Of a stretch of DNA of 64,000 bases, positions 44,243 through 53,475 are shown piece after piece. How positions within the stretch are numbered: the first letter of the stretch is position 1; every line of letters begins with the position of its first letter. The notes under the pieces were generated by a model. That model ran no database searches. It was not told the DNA's origin and saw nothing but the letters and a program-made list of their open reading frames with translations. Origin of the DNA: Flavobacterium sp. MDT1-60 (GTDB lineage Bacteria > Bacteroidota > Bacteroidia > Flavobacteriales > Flavobacteriaceae); the NCBI RefSeq assembly GCF_014844035.1, contig NZ_CP062159.1, positions 4,526,001 through 4,590,000 of the forward strand. Direction: 5' to 3'. Made by a program: the position numbers and the translations under genes.

Positions 44243-45448
44243 ATGAAACAACCAATCAGAAAAAAATTAACAACTTCATTATTTTTTTTACTATTAGTAA
44301 CTATTTTTTCCTGTTCAAAGGATAATGAATCAGAAAATTTAAAAGATGTTCAACAGGAAAATTTTGTAGACTCAACATTAGCAAAAGAAATTGCTTCGGA
44401 AATTTTATTTAAAACCGAAACTAATTCGTCAGTATCTAAAAGTACTTCCACTAATATCACGAAAAAAAACATCGAAAGTATAACCGAAGTAAAGAATGAC
44501 CAAGGCAATACAGTATTTTATATAATAAATTATAAAGCTAAAGGTTATATTCTATTGTCTGCGGATAATAGGGAACAGCCTATTGTAGCTTTCTCAGAAG
44601 ACAGCAAGTTTGTACTAGATGCAGATGCAAATGATTTTGGTTTAAAGACCTGGTTTAATAATACTAAGAAACAAATTACAAGTATTCAAAATTCCAGTGC
44701 AAAACAAACAGAAGAAAAAAAAATACAATGGAGACAAGTTAAAAATATGCTTGCAAACAATAATATATTTTCCAAAATACCTGCAGATCAATGTTTCGAG
44801 CACACAACATCTGTAAGCAAAGGTCCCTTTTTACAATCTTCTTGGCAACAAGCAAAAGGATTTAACAGTGCATTGAAATACATATCTTGTGACGGGGATG
44901 ATTTTCAGGTTTATGCAGGTTGTGTACCCATTTCTATGGCACAAGTCATGAGATATTATCAATATCCAACTAATTATAACTGGTCAGCAATGCCTATGGA
45001 AGATGCATCATCTACAACTGCAAATTTTATAGCAGATATCCATACTGCTATTGGAAGTATTTTTGAGGGCCAGCTTTATTACAATTGTCACGCTACTGGG
45101 GTAATTAAGAGCGCTGATATGGGAAAAGTTCTAAAAAGCAAATTTAATTACACATCTGCTGATACGGCTCCTTATAATTATTCAACTGTTAAAGCAAATT
45201 TAGAGGCCGGAAAACCAGTTTTATTAGTTGGCGCAGGAAATGCAGGAGCCCATATGTGGGTTTGTGATGGATATAGCGCTTCAAGCTTTTACAGTGCTGA
45301 TTGTACTGGATCAAGCACTCTTTATTTTCATATGAACTGGGGATGGAAAAATGGTGAAAATAATGGTTTTTATGCCTACAATAACTTTAATCCCAGTATA
45401 TATACTTTCAATGAAGCCCTAGTAATGACGTATAACATAAAACCATAA
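44243..45448 (+). CDS. C10 family cysteine protease (streptopain-type) lipoprotein
   Basis: 401 residues. Lipobox TIFSC (Cys24). Residues about 40-190 form a Spi/propeptide-like domain (VFYIINYKAKGYILLSADNR). The catalytic domain has GPFLQSSWQQ, catalytic Cys227 in YAGCVPISMAQVMRYYQYP and His337 in AHMWVCDGY, and NWGW (HMNWGWKNGE). C10 enzymes are secreted zymogens that cleave host or bacterial proteins. The next gene starts 5 bp after its stop. Confidence 0.92.
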   Translation: MKQPIRKKLTTSLFFLLLVTIFSCSKDNESENLKDVQQENFVDSTLAKEIASEILFKTETNSSVSKSTSTNITKKNIESITEVKNDQGNTVFYIINYKAKGYILLSADNREQPIVAFSEDSKFVLDADANDFGLKTWFNNTKKQITSIQNSSAKQTEEKKIQWRQVKNMLANNNIFSKIPADQCFEHTTSVSKGPFLQSSWQQAKGFNSALKYISCDGDDFQVYAGCVPISMAQVMRYYQYPTNYNWSAMPMEDASSTTANFIADIHTAIGSIFEGQLYYNCHATGVIKSADMGKVLKSKFNYTSADTAPYNYSTVKANLEAGKPVLLVGAGNAGAHMWVCDGYSASSFYSADCTGSSTLYFHMNWGWKNGENNGFYAYNNFNPSIYTFNEALVMTYNIKP

Positions 45449-45452
45449 GACT

Positions 45453-45932
45453 ATGAAAAAACTATTTATTATATTAGCAAGTACAACTTTTTTCGCATGC
45501 GATTCAAAAGATGACAACAATGTTAGCAGTTTTTATCTTAATACAAGTATTGACTTTTCAGTCTTTAATGCCGATGGGGAGGATCTGCTTGATCCAGAAA
45601 CTCCAAATCATTTAGAAGAATCCAAAATAAAATTATTTTATGTAGTAAATGGCGTTACTAAGGAATTTTTTGAAGGTCATTTAGACCATCCTAGAAATAT
45701 TATGATTTATAAAAGTGAAAAAGAATACATTATTGGAGTAGGTCTGAATCACTACGAAAATGGTAAATCAACCACCTATATTCAATGGAACGAAAAAGAT
45801 ACAGATACCATTGAAGCTACTTTTGTTAGAGGCAAAAACTTTATTTATCCTAAAGATGTTTGGCTTAACGGTAAGCTTGTTTCGGAAGGTACAAAACGTG
45901 CCGAGAGCCCGTATGTTAGATTAACTAAGTAG
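45453..45932 (+). CDS. Small lipoprotein, candidate C10-protease inhibitor
   Basis: 159 residues. Lipobox TFFAC (Cys16) and a beta-rich mature part (LNTSIDFSVFNADGE, EATFVRGKNFIYPKDV). It lies 5 bp after the C10 protease, so translation is likely coupled. In Bacteroides fragilis, C10 proteases are known to be encoded with staphostatin-like inhibitors; position and size suggest the same here, but I see no direct sequence proof. Confidence 0.55.
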   Translation: MKKLFIILASTTFFACDSKDDNNVSSFYLNTSIDFSVFNADGEDLLDPETPNHLEESKIKLFYVVNGVTKEFFEGHLDHPRNIMIYKSEKEYIIGVGLNHYENGKSTTYIQWNEKDTDTIEATFVRGKNFIYPKDVWLNGKLVSEGTKRAESPYVRLTK

Positions 45933-45958
45933 ATCTGATAAATTAACGAATCTAAAAA

Positions 45959-45987
45959 AGAAGTCGCCTGTAAGGTGGCTTTTTTTG
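45959..45987 (+). terminator. Terminator of the protease operon
   Basis: AAGTCGCCT-gta-AGGTGGCTT followed by T-run (one G-T pair). Confidence 0.75.
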
Positions 45988-46017
45988 TTTAAATCAGATA
46001 ACGTGGATATATTTACA

Positions 46018-46048
46018 CTCGATAGCGCGGATTTGCAATCCGTGCCTG
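46018..46048. repeat. GCGCGGATTTGCAATCCGTG palindromic repeat
   Basis: Second copy of the 43905-43936 element. Confidence 0.65.
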
Positions 46049-46113
46049 CAAAAGTAAAACACAATCAATTTAAGAACCATACCAAAGCTGACATGATTAG
46101 CATGATCAAAAAA

Positions 46114-46347
46114 TCACTCCATATCCAAATAAGGATTTAAAACTTCGGCTAACTCATTCAACCAATAAAAGCTATTTTCCAGATTAGTTATATTGTTTTG
46201 GAGGGTTTCATGTTCTCGCATCACGCCTAAAGCAACGACATAATTTAGTTGCCTTATTGCCTTTGCCATTACTTTTGGATCAACAGATTTATTGAAAAAA
46301 TCAATTAGATTTTTTTCGGTTTCTTTTGAAAGGGTGTTTGTGCTCAT
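46114..46347 (-). CDS. Hypothetical helical protein
   Basis: 77 residues from the ATG at 46347. Helical and charged (MSTNTLSKETEKNLIDFFNK; ENSFYWLNELAEVLNPYLD). No domain recognised. The start context TTATGAGCACA resembles that of the XRE gene at 13095. Function unknown. Confidence 0.5.
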   Translation of the reverse strand: MSTNTLSKETEKNLIDFFNKSVDPKVMAKAIRQLNYVVALGVMREHETLQNNITNLENSFYWLNELAEVLNPYLDME

Positions 46348-46573
46348 AATTCTAAAATTTTGGAATATCAATTTCCTTTTTCCACGGAAACGAAATTATG
46401 TATAATCGATTATTTCTATGTGATTGTATTCAACCGGCTGTATACAACCGATATTAAATTGTATCATGAAGTCTACTGACTTTTTTACGAATTGTTCTAA
46501 AATTATAATTACGGTTTCACGTAAGGTTTTTGAATTATAAGTGATTATGTTTGAGAAAAAATAAAATACAATT

Positions 46574-46942
46574 ATGAAAAAAGCATTTTTTTTCCTCTTA
46601 TTCGGTTTACTTTTTAACATCGGTTTTTCTCAGGAATCTAGTTGCGACAAATTTAAAATCGGAAAATTTCTCTATACCAGTGAAGGACTTCCCGATATAA
46701 CAGTAACCCGAACCAAAACAATCCAAACGGAAACCATTAAAGAATCGACTGAAGTAATTCAAGGTACAATTGTCTGGAAATCTAATTGCGATTATGAATT
46801 TACCTTTTCAAAATGTCCTATAAAAGAGCTTTTAGGAAAAACGATGTCTATCGAAATATTTGACACAATAGGAAATATGGCTAAAGGAAAAGCTTTTTTT
46901 GAAGGAAAGAATGTTAGTTTCAATTTAGAAAAATTAGAGTAA
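46574..46942 (+). CDS. Small secreted protein, hypothetical
   Basis: 122 residues with signal peptide ending IGFSQ. The mature part is beta-rich (FKIGKFLYTSEGLPDITVTR), with two Cys pairs that might form disulphides (Cys24, Cys72, Cys81). Family not recognised; conserved in Flavobacteria from memory. Confidence 0.6.
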   Translation: MKKAFFFLLFGLLFNIGFSQESSCDKFKIGKFLYTSEGLPDITVTRTKTIQTETIKESTEVIQGTIVWKSNCDYEFTFSKCPIKELLGKTMSIEIFDTIGNMAKGKAFFEGKNVSFNLEKLE

Positions 46943-47020
46943 TTTCCCTTGTTTTATGAAGTGTTCCTTTCGAAGGCTTTTTTCGAAGCCAAAACAACAA
47001 ACCAACAAGCGTAAATAACT

Positions 47021-47746
47021 ATGAAAAATACAATCGTAATATTCCTCTTTTCAATCTTTACCATTTCAGCATTTTCACAAACAACTAGTGGAAATGAGAT
47101 AACCGCGGAAGGAAGCGCCAGGACAAAAGTAAAACCTGATCTAGCCAATTTTAGAATAACAATTGAAAAAGAGAATTTAGTTGAAAAAACAGCTATTAAA
47201 GAATTAAATGAAGAAATAGAAAAGTTGCAAAAAGCACTTTTTAAAATTGGTTTCACTGAAAAAAACATAAAAATTTCAGATTATAAAGTATCAAGCAGTG
47301 AAAACAGCGACGACAAAAAAGAATATGCTGCAACGAATACTTTGTCAATTGATTTTGCTCTGGACAACAAAGTTATTGAGGCGTTTTATCAGCAAATTCA
47401 AAGTGAAAACATGAAAGATTTAGACGTTGACTTTGAAACACAAATGTCTGAAGAATTAGAGAAAACCACCAGACAAAAATTGGTTCAAATTGCGGTTTTA
47501 GACGCTAAAAGTAATGCTGAAAACATTGCAAAAGCATTAGACGTTAAAATTAGTAATGTCAAACAAGTTTCGAAATATAATTTACGAGATGTAGCTGTAT
47601 CGGCAATGAAAATGGATCAGGTGAGATTTAATAAACCAATTGTTGCAATGGCTGCAAGTGCGAAAACTTCATTTGACAAATTTGAAGTTGAGGAAAAAGA
47701 ATTAGAAGAGAATATAAATATTGTTTACGAGATCGTAAAGAAATAA
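47021..47746 (+). CDS. SIMPL-domain (DUF541) periplasmic protein
   Basis: 241 residues. Signal peptide ending ISAFSQ, then GNEITAEGSARTKVKPDLAN, the SIMPL signature. Alternating helices and strands. SIMPL proteins are periplasmic or outer-membrane linked and are tied to oxidative stress protection. Start at 47021. Confidence 0.9.
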   Translation: MKNTIVIFLFSIFTISAFSQTTSGNEITAEGSARTKVKPDLANFRITIEKENLVEKTAIKELNEEIEKLQKALFKIGFTEKNIKISDYKVSSSENSDDKKEYAATNTLSIDFALDNKVIEAFYQQIQSENMKDLDVDFETQMSEELEKTTRQKLVQIAVLDAKSNAENIAKALDVKISNVKQVSKYNLRDVAVSAMKMDQVRFNKPIVAMAASAKTSFDKFEVEEKELEENINIVYEIVKK

Positions 47747-47863
47747 TCATTCTGGCTAACCAAATACAATCTAAATGAAAGCAAAATCCAGATAGCGCAA
47801 CTTTCACGATAGCAGATAGCCAGAAGTAAATCAAAACCAAATTACAAACCAAAATACAAACCA

Positions 47864-48841
47864 TTGAAATCAAAAAACCTATTCATCATTATCTTTTTAC
47901 TATTACTTGGAAAACATCTAAAAGCGCAAAATAAAATTGACCAAATTTTTAAACTTAAAATTGAAAGGGCTATGATCTCGAGAGGAGATAATTTTCCCGA
48001 TTTTAAAATAAAAAAGGACAGCTTAGATAAATTTTTATTTGCTCTTCATAAAGGTTTCTCACCAAAAGATTTTCAGGAGTATGTCAAGTTCAGTGATGAA
48101 AAAATGACGAGTTCAATCGCACTTTTAGAATCTAAAAACTGGCTTCATAAAGTTAACAATCAATACAAACCTACCGTTTTTATTGCTGATGCAAAAGATG
48201 GTGAGTTGCTTTATAAATATGCAAAACCAATTTCTGGAAAAATAACGAAATCTATACATAAAAATTTAGCCACAATAAAAAAGCAATTTAGCAAAACAGA
48301 AATATCAAAAAAACAGGATTTTCAAATGTGGTCGTTTTTTATTTTAAGCGACGTTCTGTTAGATTCCTGGCAAATTGATAATGTGGAGAAAGAATTTCTT
48401 AAACAGGATGACAGACCTTTAAGAAACGGCAAACATTATTATTTTAGAATCACTGAAAATACCAATCAGCAAATAGAATCATTTGGAATTTATGGCAATC
48501 AAACCGAACAGATTGAAGGCCGTTATGTGAGTGTCTACGGAAATAACCGCGATCATTTAAAAATGGCTGTTTCTGAAAATCTGGTTTCAATTGCAGACAA
48601 CGAAACTTTTGATAAAATGGTCAAAAGCTATTTGCCAGAACTATTAAAAATCTTAGAAGATGAAAGAGGCTACAGCAAAAAAATATACGTTCAATTGGGC
48701 TACGATAAAGAAATAACTTTTGAAGAATTTTTTATCTGGTGGTACCACCTTATTTATACTCAAGCGACAAACGAAATGAAAGAGAAAGGGCTTTTAACCA
48801 TTCCGGAGAGTGGTAATTTTCCTTATACAATTGAAGGATAA
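47864..48841 (+). CDS. Hypothetical secreted protein, TTG start
   Basis: 325 residues. The start is TTG at 47864, chosen because the signal peptide (LFIIIFLLLLGKHLKAQ) begins right after it and the next ATG is past it. The mature part is helical (VKFSDEKMTSSIALLESKNW) with a globular middle. No family recognised. Confidence 0.6.
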   Translation: MKSKNLFIIIFLLLLGKHLKAQNKIDQIFKLKIERAMISRGDNFPDFKIKKDSLDKFLFALHKGFSPKDFQEYVKFSDEKMTSSIALLESKNWLHKVNNQYKPTVFIADAKDGELLYKYAKPISGKITKSIHKNLATIKKQFSKTEISKKQDFQMWSFFILSDVLLDSWQIDNVEKEFLKQDDRPLRNGKHYYFRITENTNQQIESFGIYGNQTEQIEGRYVSVYGNNRDHLKMAVSENLVSIADNETFDKMVKSYLPELLKILEDERGYSKKIYVQLGYDKEITFEEFFIWWYHLIYTQATNEMKEKGLLTIPESGNFPYTIEG

Positions 48842-48922
48842 AGTATCATTTTTAATTATCTAAAGTGGTAATTCCTTATATTTCATTTCGTGAATAGTTA
48901 TTAATTTAAATACATTTTAATT

Positions 48923-49060
48923 ATGGAAACAAAATTTGAAGCAGGAATTAATATTGCAATAAAACTTCCAAAACATAACGGAGGATCGACTTGCGATGAA
49001 ATTGAAGAAATTCCGCAAAACATGCATTGGATAATAGGATCCTTTACGAATCGTTTTTAA
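48923..49060 (+). pseudogene. Decayed VOC-family (glyoxalase-like) gene, copy 1
   Basis: 45-codon frame: METKFEAGINIAIKLPKHNG (start of the family) joined directly to STCDEIEEIPQNMHWII (late part). About 60 residues of the middle are missing, and the end is frameshifted. The tail segment matches 51449-51631. Confidence 0.65.
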
Positions 49061-49136
49061 TTTGCAAAAAAAGAGCAACTAAAAATTGTTTCCTAAGCGA
49101 TACGCAAACAAATCAGAAATTAAACCAACACGCCAA

Positions 49137-49481
49137 ATGAATAAATTTGACTTTAATAATAAAAGATTTGCAGTTATTGAAAATTCCGATAATGGAGAAG
49201 TAAACACACAAACAATTTTCCACTATAAGCAGAAAGGCAATCTTGTAACGGCAGACTACTCTGGAGGAACAATAACCTACGGTAAAATTATCGCCGACTT
49301 AAAAGATGATAGATTACACATGCTTTATCAATGTTTAACAGTAGATAATGAATTGAAAGCGGGTAAGGCATTAGCAAAAATTAGATGGACAGAAAACGGC
49401 AAAATTAAATTGATTTTAGATTGGGAATGGCTCGACGAAGAAAATGGAAAAGGAAGATCTGAATATCTCGAGATTGAGTAA
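49137..49481 (+). CDS. Hypothetical cytoplasmic protein
   Basis: 114 residues from the ATG at 49137 (the frame extends 17 codons upstream without good start context). Beta-rich (IFHYKQKGNLVTADYSGGTI; RLHMLYQCLTVDNELKAGKA). Similar Bacteroidota proteins are sometimes labelled N-acetylglutamate synthase, which I do not trust. Function unknown. Confidence 0.6.
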   Translation: MNKFDFNNKRFAVIENSDNGEVNTQTIFHYKQKGNLVTADYSGGTITYGKIIADLKDDRLHMLYQCLTVDNELKAGKALAKIRWTENGKIKLILDWEWLDEENGKGRSEYLEIE

Positions 49482-49556
49482 CCATATAATGATCACAATC
49501 TTGCGGAAATAACTTCTCATAGCAAATAATTGTTTAATCCACCTAATACATTATGA

Positions 49557-50000
49557 ATGAAAGTAAAACCCTTTTATATTTACGGAGCATTCTTTATCAT
49601 CTTTGTTGCAGCTTGTTTTTTATGGATGATAAGAAATGATACTTTCGCAGAAAAAGCCACCCATATTTATTATAGGGATAAAGACTTTGAAAAAAGAATG
49701 GGATACACTTTAGAAGATCATGTAAAAACAAAATCCATAATTACTATGCAACTTAATGGAAATGAAAAATATGATGATAGTATTCTAAATAATTTTCAGC
49801 TTGAAATTCAAAAAATAATTAAGGAAGAGGATGCAAGTAAAGGTATTCATCTAAAATTTAGTAAAAAAACTACCTATGAAAATGTAATTCGTTCCTTTCA
49901 GATATGCAAAATAGAAAATTGTCCTACTTATGCTCCTGATGGTTATGATTTATGGGTTATTCCATATTATAAAAAGAAAAATAAAAAAACAATCAAATGA
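49557..50000 (+). CDS. Membrane-anchored hypothetical protein
   Basis: 147 residues. One N-terminal membrane helix (FYIYGAFFIIFVAACFLWMI) and a soluble domain with two Cys (QICKIENCPTYAPDGYDLW). The stop overlaps the next start (ATGA at 49997), so the three genes 49557-50922 form a coupled unit. Confidence 0.6.
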   Translation: MKVKPFYIYGAFFIIFVAACFLWMIRNDTFAEKATHIYYRDKDFEKRMGYTLEDHVKTKSIITMQLNGNEKYDDSILNNFQLEIQKIIKEEDASKGIHLKFSKKTTYENVIRSFQICKIENCPTYAPDGYDLWVIPYYKKKNKKTIK

Positions 50001-50428
50001 AACATTTCATCACCACCATACTTTTAATTTTCAATCTAACCCTATTCGCCCAATCAAATCAATTTGCTGGCGATTATCAACGAACACTTAGTGACACACA
50101 AACAAAGAGTGTAATTGAACATAAACTGACTTTAAATCAAGACGGAACATTTGTATTTCATTCGTATTCGAATATTAAGGGAGGCGTTCCGCCAGAAGTA
50201 AATAAATATGGAAAAGGAAAATGGACCTCAAAAGACAATCTGATTACTTTTTCTTCCAACAAACAAGAAGATTTTGATGAAAAATATACTTTGGATTTTA
50301 ATAAATCGATTGCCAGATTTGTAACTAAAAACCCAAGAGATAAGTCGGACAAAATCGTTAAAACGAAACTTGCTTTTTTGGAGTCCGGAATTTTCTGGAT
50401 GGAGAGAATTGATGTTTTTAAGATATGA
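49997..50428 (+). CDS. Secreted lipocalin-like hypothetical protein
   Basis: 143 residues. Signal peptide ending LTLFAQ. Beta-strand pattern with KLTLNQDGTFVFHSYSNIKG and GKWTSKDNLITFSSNK, typical of copper-resistance NlpE-like or lipocalin-like barrels. Overlaps the genes before and after by four bases each. Confidence 0.6.
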   Translation: MKHFITTILLIFNLTLFAQSNQFAGDYQRTLSDTQTKSVIEHKLTLNQDGTFVFHSYSNIKGGVPPEVNKYGKGKWTSKDNLITFSSNKQEDFDEKYTLDFNKSIARFVTKNPRDKSDKIVKTKLAFLESGIFWMERIDVFKI

Positions 50429-50922
50429 AAGCACTTCTTTATAAATTAGCATTTCTTCTCATTCTGATTGGTTGTGAAAGAAAGCCTGAAATACCAATTG
50501 GATCAAAAATAACGGCAAAATATATTGTCTTAAATGAAAATATAAGCAGACGAATAATTCATGACATAACGAATGTAAAAGAATTTGACAAAAGCGATAA
50601 TAATGATAAAGAACCATTTAAAATAGACGGAAAAGTATATAAAATTGATATGGATTTTAGGTTATATCCGGATGGGCGCCTAAAAATATTGAATGAGAAC
50701 TTATATCATAGTTTTAATTATTCAGATTTTGGGTTGAAAAAAATTGAAATAAACAGGAAAACAATTGGCGAGAAATTTTCAATTAAATTTTCGCCTTTTT
50801 ATGATAAAATTATTGACTGTAATGACACTTTAAAAATAGAAAAAAATTACTCAACTGAAAAACTATTATTTGTAAAAGAAAATAGAGATAGTGGCAGAAT
50901 ACGGATTTACGAATATAAATAG
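50425..50922 (+). CDS. Lipoprotein, hypothetical
   Basis: 165 residues. Lipobox LILIGC (Cys17). The mature part is beta-rich (DMDFRLYPDGRLKILNENLY). No known domain. Third member of the coupled set starting at 49557. Confidence 0.6.
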   Translation: MKALLYKLAFLLILIGCERKPEIPIGSKITAKYIVLNENISRRIIHDITNVKEFDKSDNNDKEPFKIDGKVYKIDMDFRLYPDGRLKILNENLYHSFNYSDFGLKKIEINRKTIGEKFSIKFSPFYDKIIDCNDTLKIEKNYSTEKLLFVKENRDSGRIRIYEYK

Positions 50923-50983
50923 TATTGATAGAACATACTGCGCTTAATCTCTAACATGAAAACCAACACCAAAAATCAATTCA

Positions 50984-51424
50984 ATGAAAAAAATATTACT
51001 TTTAATTTTATTAGGATTTTCAATAAACAGCTATTCTCAATCATCTGGAGAAAAACTTTTTAAAGCCATTTTTGAGCATAATTTAGATGCCGTAAAAAAG
51101 ATTATTGAAGCAGATAAATCGCTAGTAAACTACGTCAGAAAAATTAATGAATCATTTTATATTCCGGTATTAATGCAGGCGGTGGTAAATGATGAACTTG
51201 AAATCTCGAAATATTTAATTGAAAACGGAGCTGATATTAATCAAACCGATGGTTTTAAAATGACCAATTTAATGTGGGCTGCAAACAATCAGAACGTAGA
51301 ACTTACCAAATTGCTATTGAAAAAAGGAGCCGATAAAAACGCAAAAGACATGAATGGAATGACTGCGCTAAAAGCCGCTCAGGAAGTGAAGAATACGGAG
51401 ATTATTGAACTTCTAAAAAACTAA
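50984..51424 (+). CDS. Secreted ankyrin-repeat protein
   Basis: 146 residues. Signal peptide ending INSYSQ, then ankyrin repeats (ISKYLIENGADINQTDGFKM, LTKLLLKKGADKNAKDMNGM). About three repeats. It probably binds another envelope protein; the partner is unknown. Confidence 0.8.
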   Translation: MKKILLLILLGFSINSYSQSSGEKLFKAIFEHNLDAVKKIIEADKSLVNYVRKINESFYIPVLMQAVVNDELEISKYLIENGADINQTDGFKMTNLMWAANNQNVELTKLLLKKGADKNAKDMNGMTALKAAQEVKNTEIIELLKN

Positions 51425-51448
51425 ATTCGAAATGAATATTGATAAAAA

Positions 51449-51631
51449 ATATGGAATAATTATACCCATTCTGAAACCTGGTTACAATTAACAGTGCCGG
51501 ATGTCGAAAAAGCAACAGATTATTTAAAACAAAATGGCGTAGCGACTTGCGATGAAATTGAAGAAATTCCACAAAACATGCATTGGATTATGGATCCTTC
51601 CGGTACTGTCTTCAATCTGCAAAAAAAATAA
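51449..51631 (+). pseudogene. Decayed VOC-family gene, copy 2 (3' half only)
   Basis: Reads IWNNYTHSETWLQLTVPDVE, then KATDYLKQNGVATCDEIEEI and IMDPSGTVFNLQKK to TAA. It is in frame for about 60 codons, but the N-terminal half is absent. CDEIEEIPQNMHWI is shared with the remnant at 48923. Confidence 0.7.
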
Positions 51632-51651
51632 CTCCTAATATCAAACAAAAG

Positions 51652-52668
51652 TTGTCAGAAAGAGAATTGAAATCAAAAAATAAAAAAGGGTATTGGGTAC
51701 CTTATATTCTTGGCATTGCTGCCTGTTTGGCATTGTCTGTATATTCTTATACAAAATTTATAGCTTTAAAATACCCTGACTATATTGGTTTGATATTTTC
51801 AGTGTTGCTTTTAGTGATTGCCTTACTTCTATTCTACTTTTTAATTTCGATAAAAACATATACTGTTATAAACAACAAATTAATTGTAATTTCATTTGAA
51901 AGAGCGCAGAAGACTTATAATTTAAATGAAGTTAAAAGCTGGACTGAAGTTCCAATAAAAGGAAAATATGACAGATATGAAGTTTTCATTTTGCACTTTA
52001 AATCGGGCGAAAAAATTAAACTATCTAGCAATACCTATGATAATTATTTTGAACTAAAAAATGAGCTGACTAAAAATAAGGAACGCAATTTAAAATTGGA
52101 AGAATTAAACCAAATCAAATCGGTTTTGATTGGTTGTATTGTCTTAACCATAATTGGAATATTATTCTTAGTTGGTGCATACAATAAATTACAAAATAAA
52201 GATCTGGAGGATAAAGACATTATCGTTTTTGGCGACAAAACTTCTGGAAGCATTCAATATATTAATAGAAAACATGATTTCGTTTTAATAAAATTAGAAT
52301 CCTATCCTGACTTCGATTTCAGAATTCAGGGCAAAGATTTAAAAGCTACTTTTGTAGAGGAATTAATAAATGAAATTAAAACAGGAGATTCCATCTTTTT
52401 AGGTATTGATAAAACAGAATACAGGACAAAAATAATAAAGACCGATTCCTTGTCATTTAGTGACCAATATTTTTTTAATGAAGTGATCAGTGTTATCAGT
52501 GTACACTCAAAAAAGAATGATTACCTAAAATTGTCAGAGGTTAATGCTATTCGATCTGATGATAAATATTGGGATTTTGTATTATTTAGTGTCTTTGGAC
52601 TGCTACTAACAGTTCCAGGTATTTATGGAATAAAAACAGCAATAATAAAAATGAACAATGAACAATGA
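51652..52668 (+). CDS. Membrane protein, hypothetical
   Basis: 338 residues if the TTG at 51652 is used. The open frame reaches back to 51583, but there it overlaps the VOC remnant and is not believed. Four membrane helices: two near the N-terminus (YILGIAACLALSVYSYTKF, then YIGLIFSVLLLVIALLLFYF), a third in the middle (VLIGCIVLTIIGILFLVGAY) and one near the end. A DUF3592-like layout between is possible. It overlaps the next gene by 11 bp, so they are probably an operon. Confidence 0.55.
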   Translation: MSERELKSKNKKGYWVPYILGIAACLALSVYSYTKFIALKYPDYIGLIFSVLLLVIALLLFYFLISIKTYTVINNKLIVISFERAQKTYNLNEVKSWTEVPIKGKYDRYEVFILHFKSGEKIKLSSNTYDNYFELKNELTKNKERNLKLEELNQIKSVLIGCIVLTIIGILFLVGAYNKLQNKDLEDKDIIVFGDKTSGSIQYINRKHDFVLIKLESYPDFDFRIQGKDLKATFVEELINEIKTGDSIFLGIDKTEYRTKIIKTDSLSFSDQYFFNEVISVISVHSKKNDYLKLSEVNAIRSDDKYWDFVLFSVFGLLLTVPGIYGIKTAIIKMNNEQ

Positions 52669-53413
52669 TTTCTATTATAAAGCTATAGAACCAGACAAGT
52701 CGCTTACTGACTTTGTAGAAAATATTGGGATGTTTCATAACCCGTCGCACAAAGCCATGGAAGTGGTCTTAATGCCAGACGGAAGAATTGATTTATTTTT
52801 TATGAAATCTGAATCGGAGCCCTTTCATGTTACACTTATTGGTCTTGAAAATGTGCCTGAACAACAAATTATTCCCGCCCATACAATCGCTTTTAAAATT
52901 AGTTTTAAACCCTTGGGAGCTGAATATCTTTTACAGACTTCTATTGCCGATATTTTAAATAGTGCCAAAGTTTTACCTAATGACTTTTGGGAATTTACCA
53001 CTGATGATTTAAAAGATTTTGATGCATTTCACTCCAAAATAGCCAGAAAACTAAAGGAACTTTTGCCTGCCAAAATTGATGAAAGAAAACGCAAACTTTT
53101 TAAACTGGTTTATGAATCAAACGGCGAAATAAAAATACAACAGCTTTCAGAAGAAATATCCTGGAGCAGCCGCGAAATCAATCGGTATTTTAATAAACAA
53201 TTCGGACTTTCTCTAAATGCGTTTTGCAAAATCCTGCGCTTCAAGGCATCATTAGAACATATTGCAAAAGGCAGACTTTTTCCGGAATTAAACTTCACAG
53301 ACCAAACGCATTTTATAAAAGAGATCAAAAAATTCTCCGGCGTTGTACCCAGCGAATTGCTGAAAAATAAAGATGACCGATTTATACTATTATCCGTTCT
53401 AAAACAACAATAA
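52658..53413 (+). CDS. AraC-family regulator with DUF6597-type N-terminus
   Basis: 251 residues. N-terminal sensor (VVLMPDGRIDLFFMKSES, IIPAHTIAFKISFKPLGAEY) and C-terminal AraC helix-turn-helix region (IQQLSEEISWSSREINRYFN, FTDQTHFIKEIKKFSG). Overlaps the membrane protein gene. It could control the FAD monooxygenase 63 bp downstream. Confidence 0.8.
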   Translation: MNNDFYYKAIEPDKSLTDFVENIGMFHNPSHKAMEVVLMPDGRIDLFFMKSESEPFHVTLIGLENVPEQQIIPAHTIAFKISFKPLGAEYLLQTSIADILNSAKVLPNDFWEFTTDDLKDFDAFHSKIARKLKELLPAKIDERKRKLFKLVYESNGEIKIQQLSEEISWSSREINRYFNKQFGLSLNAFCKILRFKASLEHIAKGRLFPELNFTDQTHFIKEIKKFSGVVPSELLKNKDDRFILLSVLKQQ

Positions 53414-53475
53414 TTTTGTTCCGACCAAAGGCTGAGAAGCCAAACGGAACTAAATTAATTTAAAAACTGAACGGA

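Noticed and set aside
51583..51651. N-terminal extension of the 51652-52668 membrane protein
   Set aside because: Overlaps the VOC remnant in another frame and has no hydrophobic or signal pattern.
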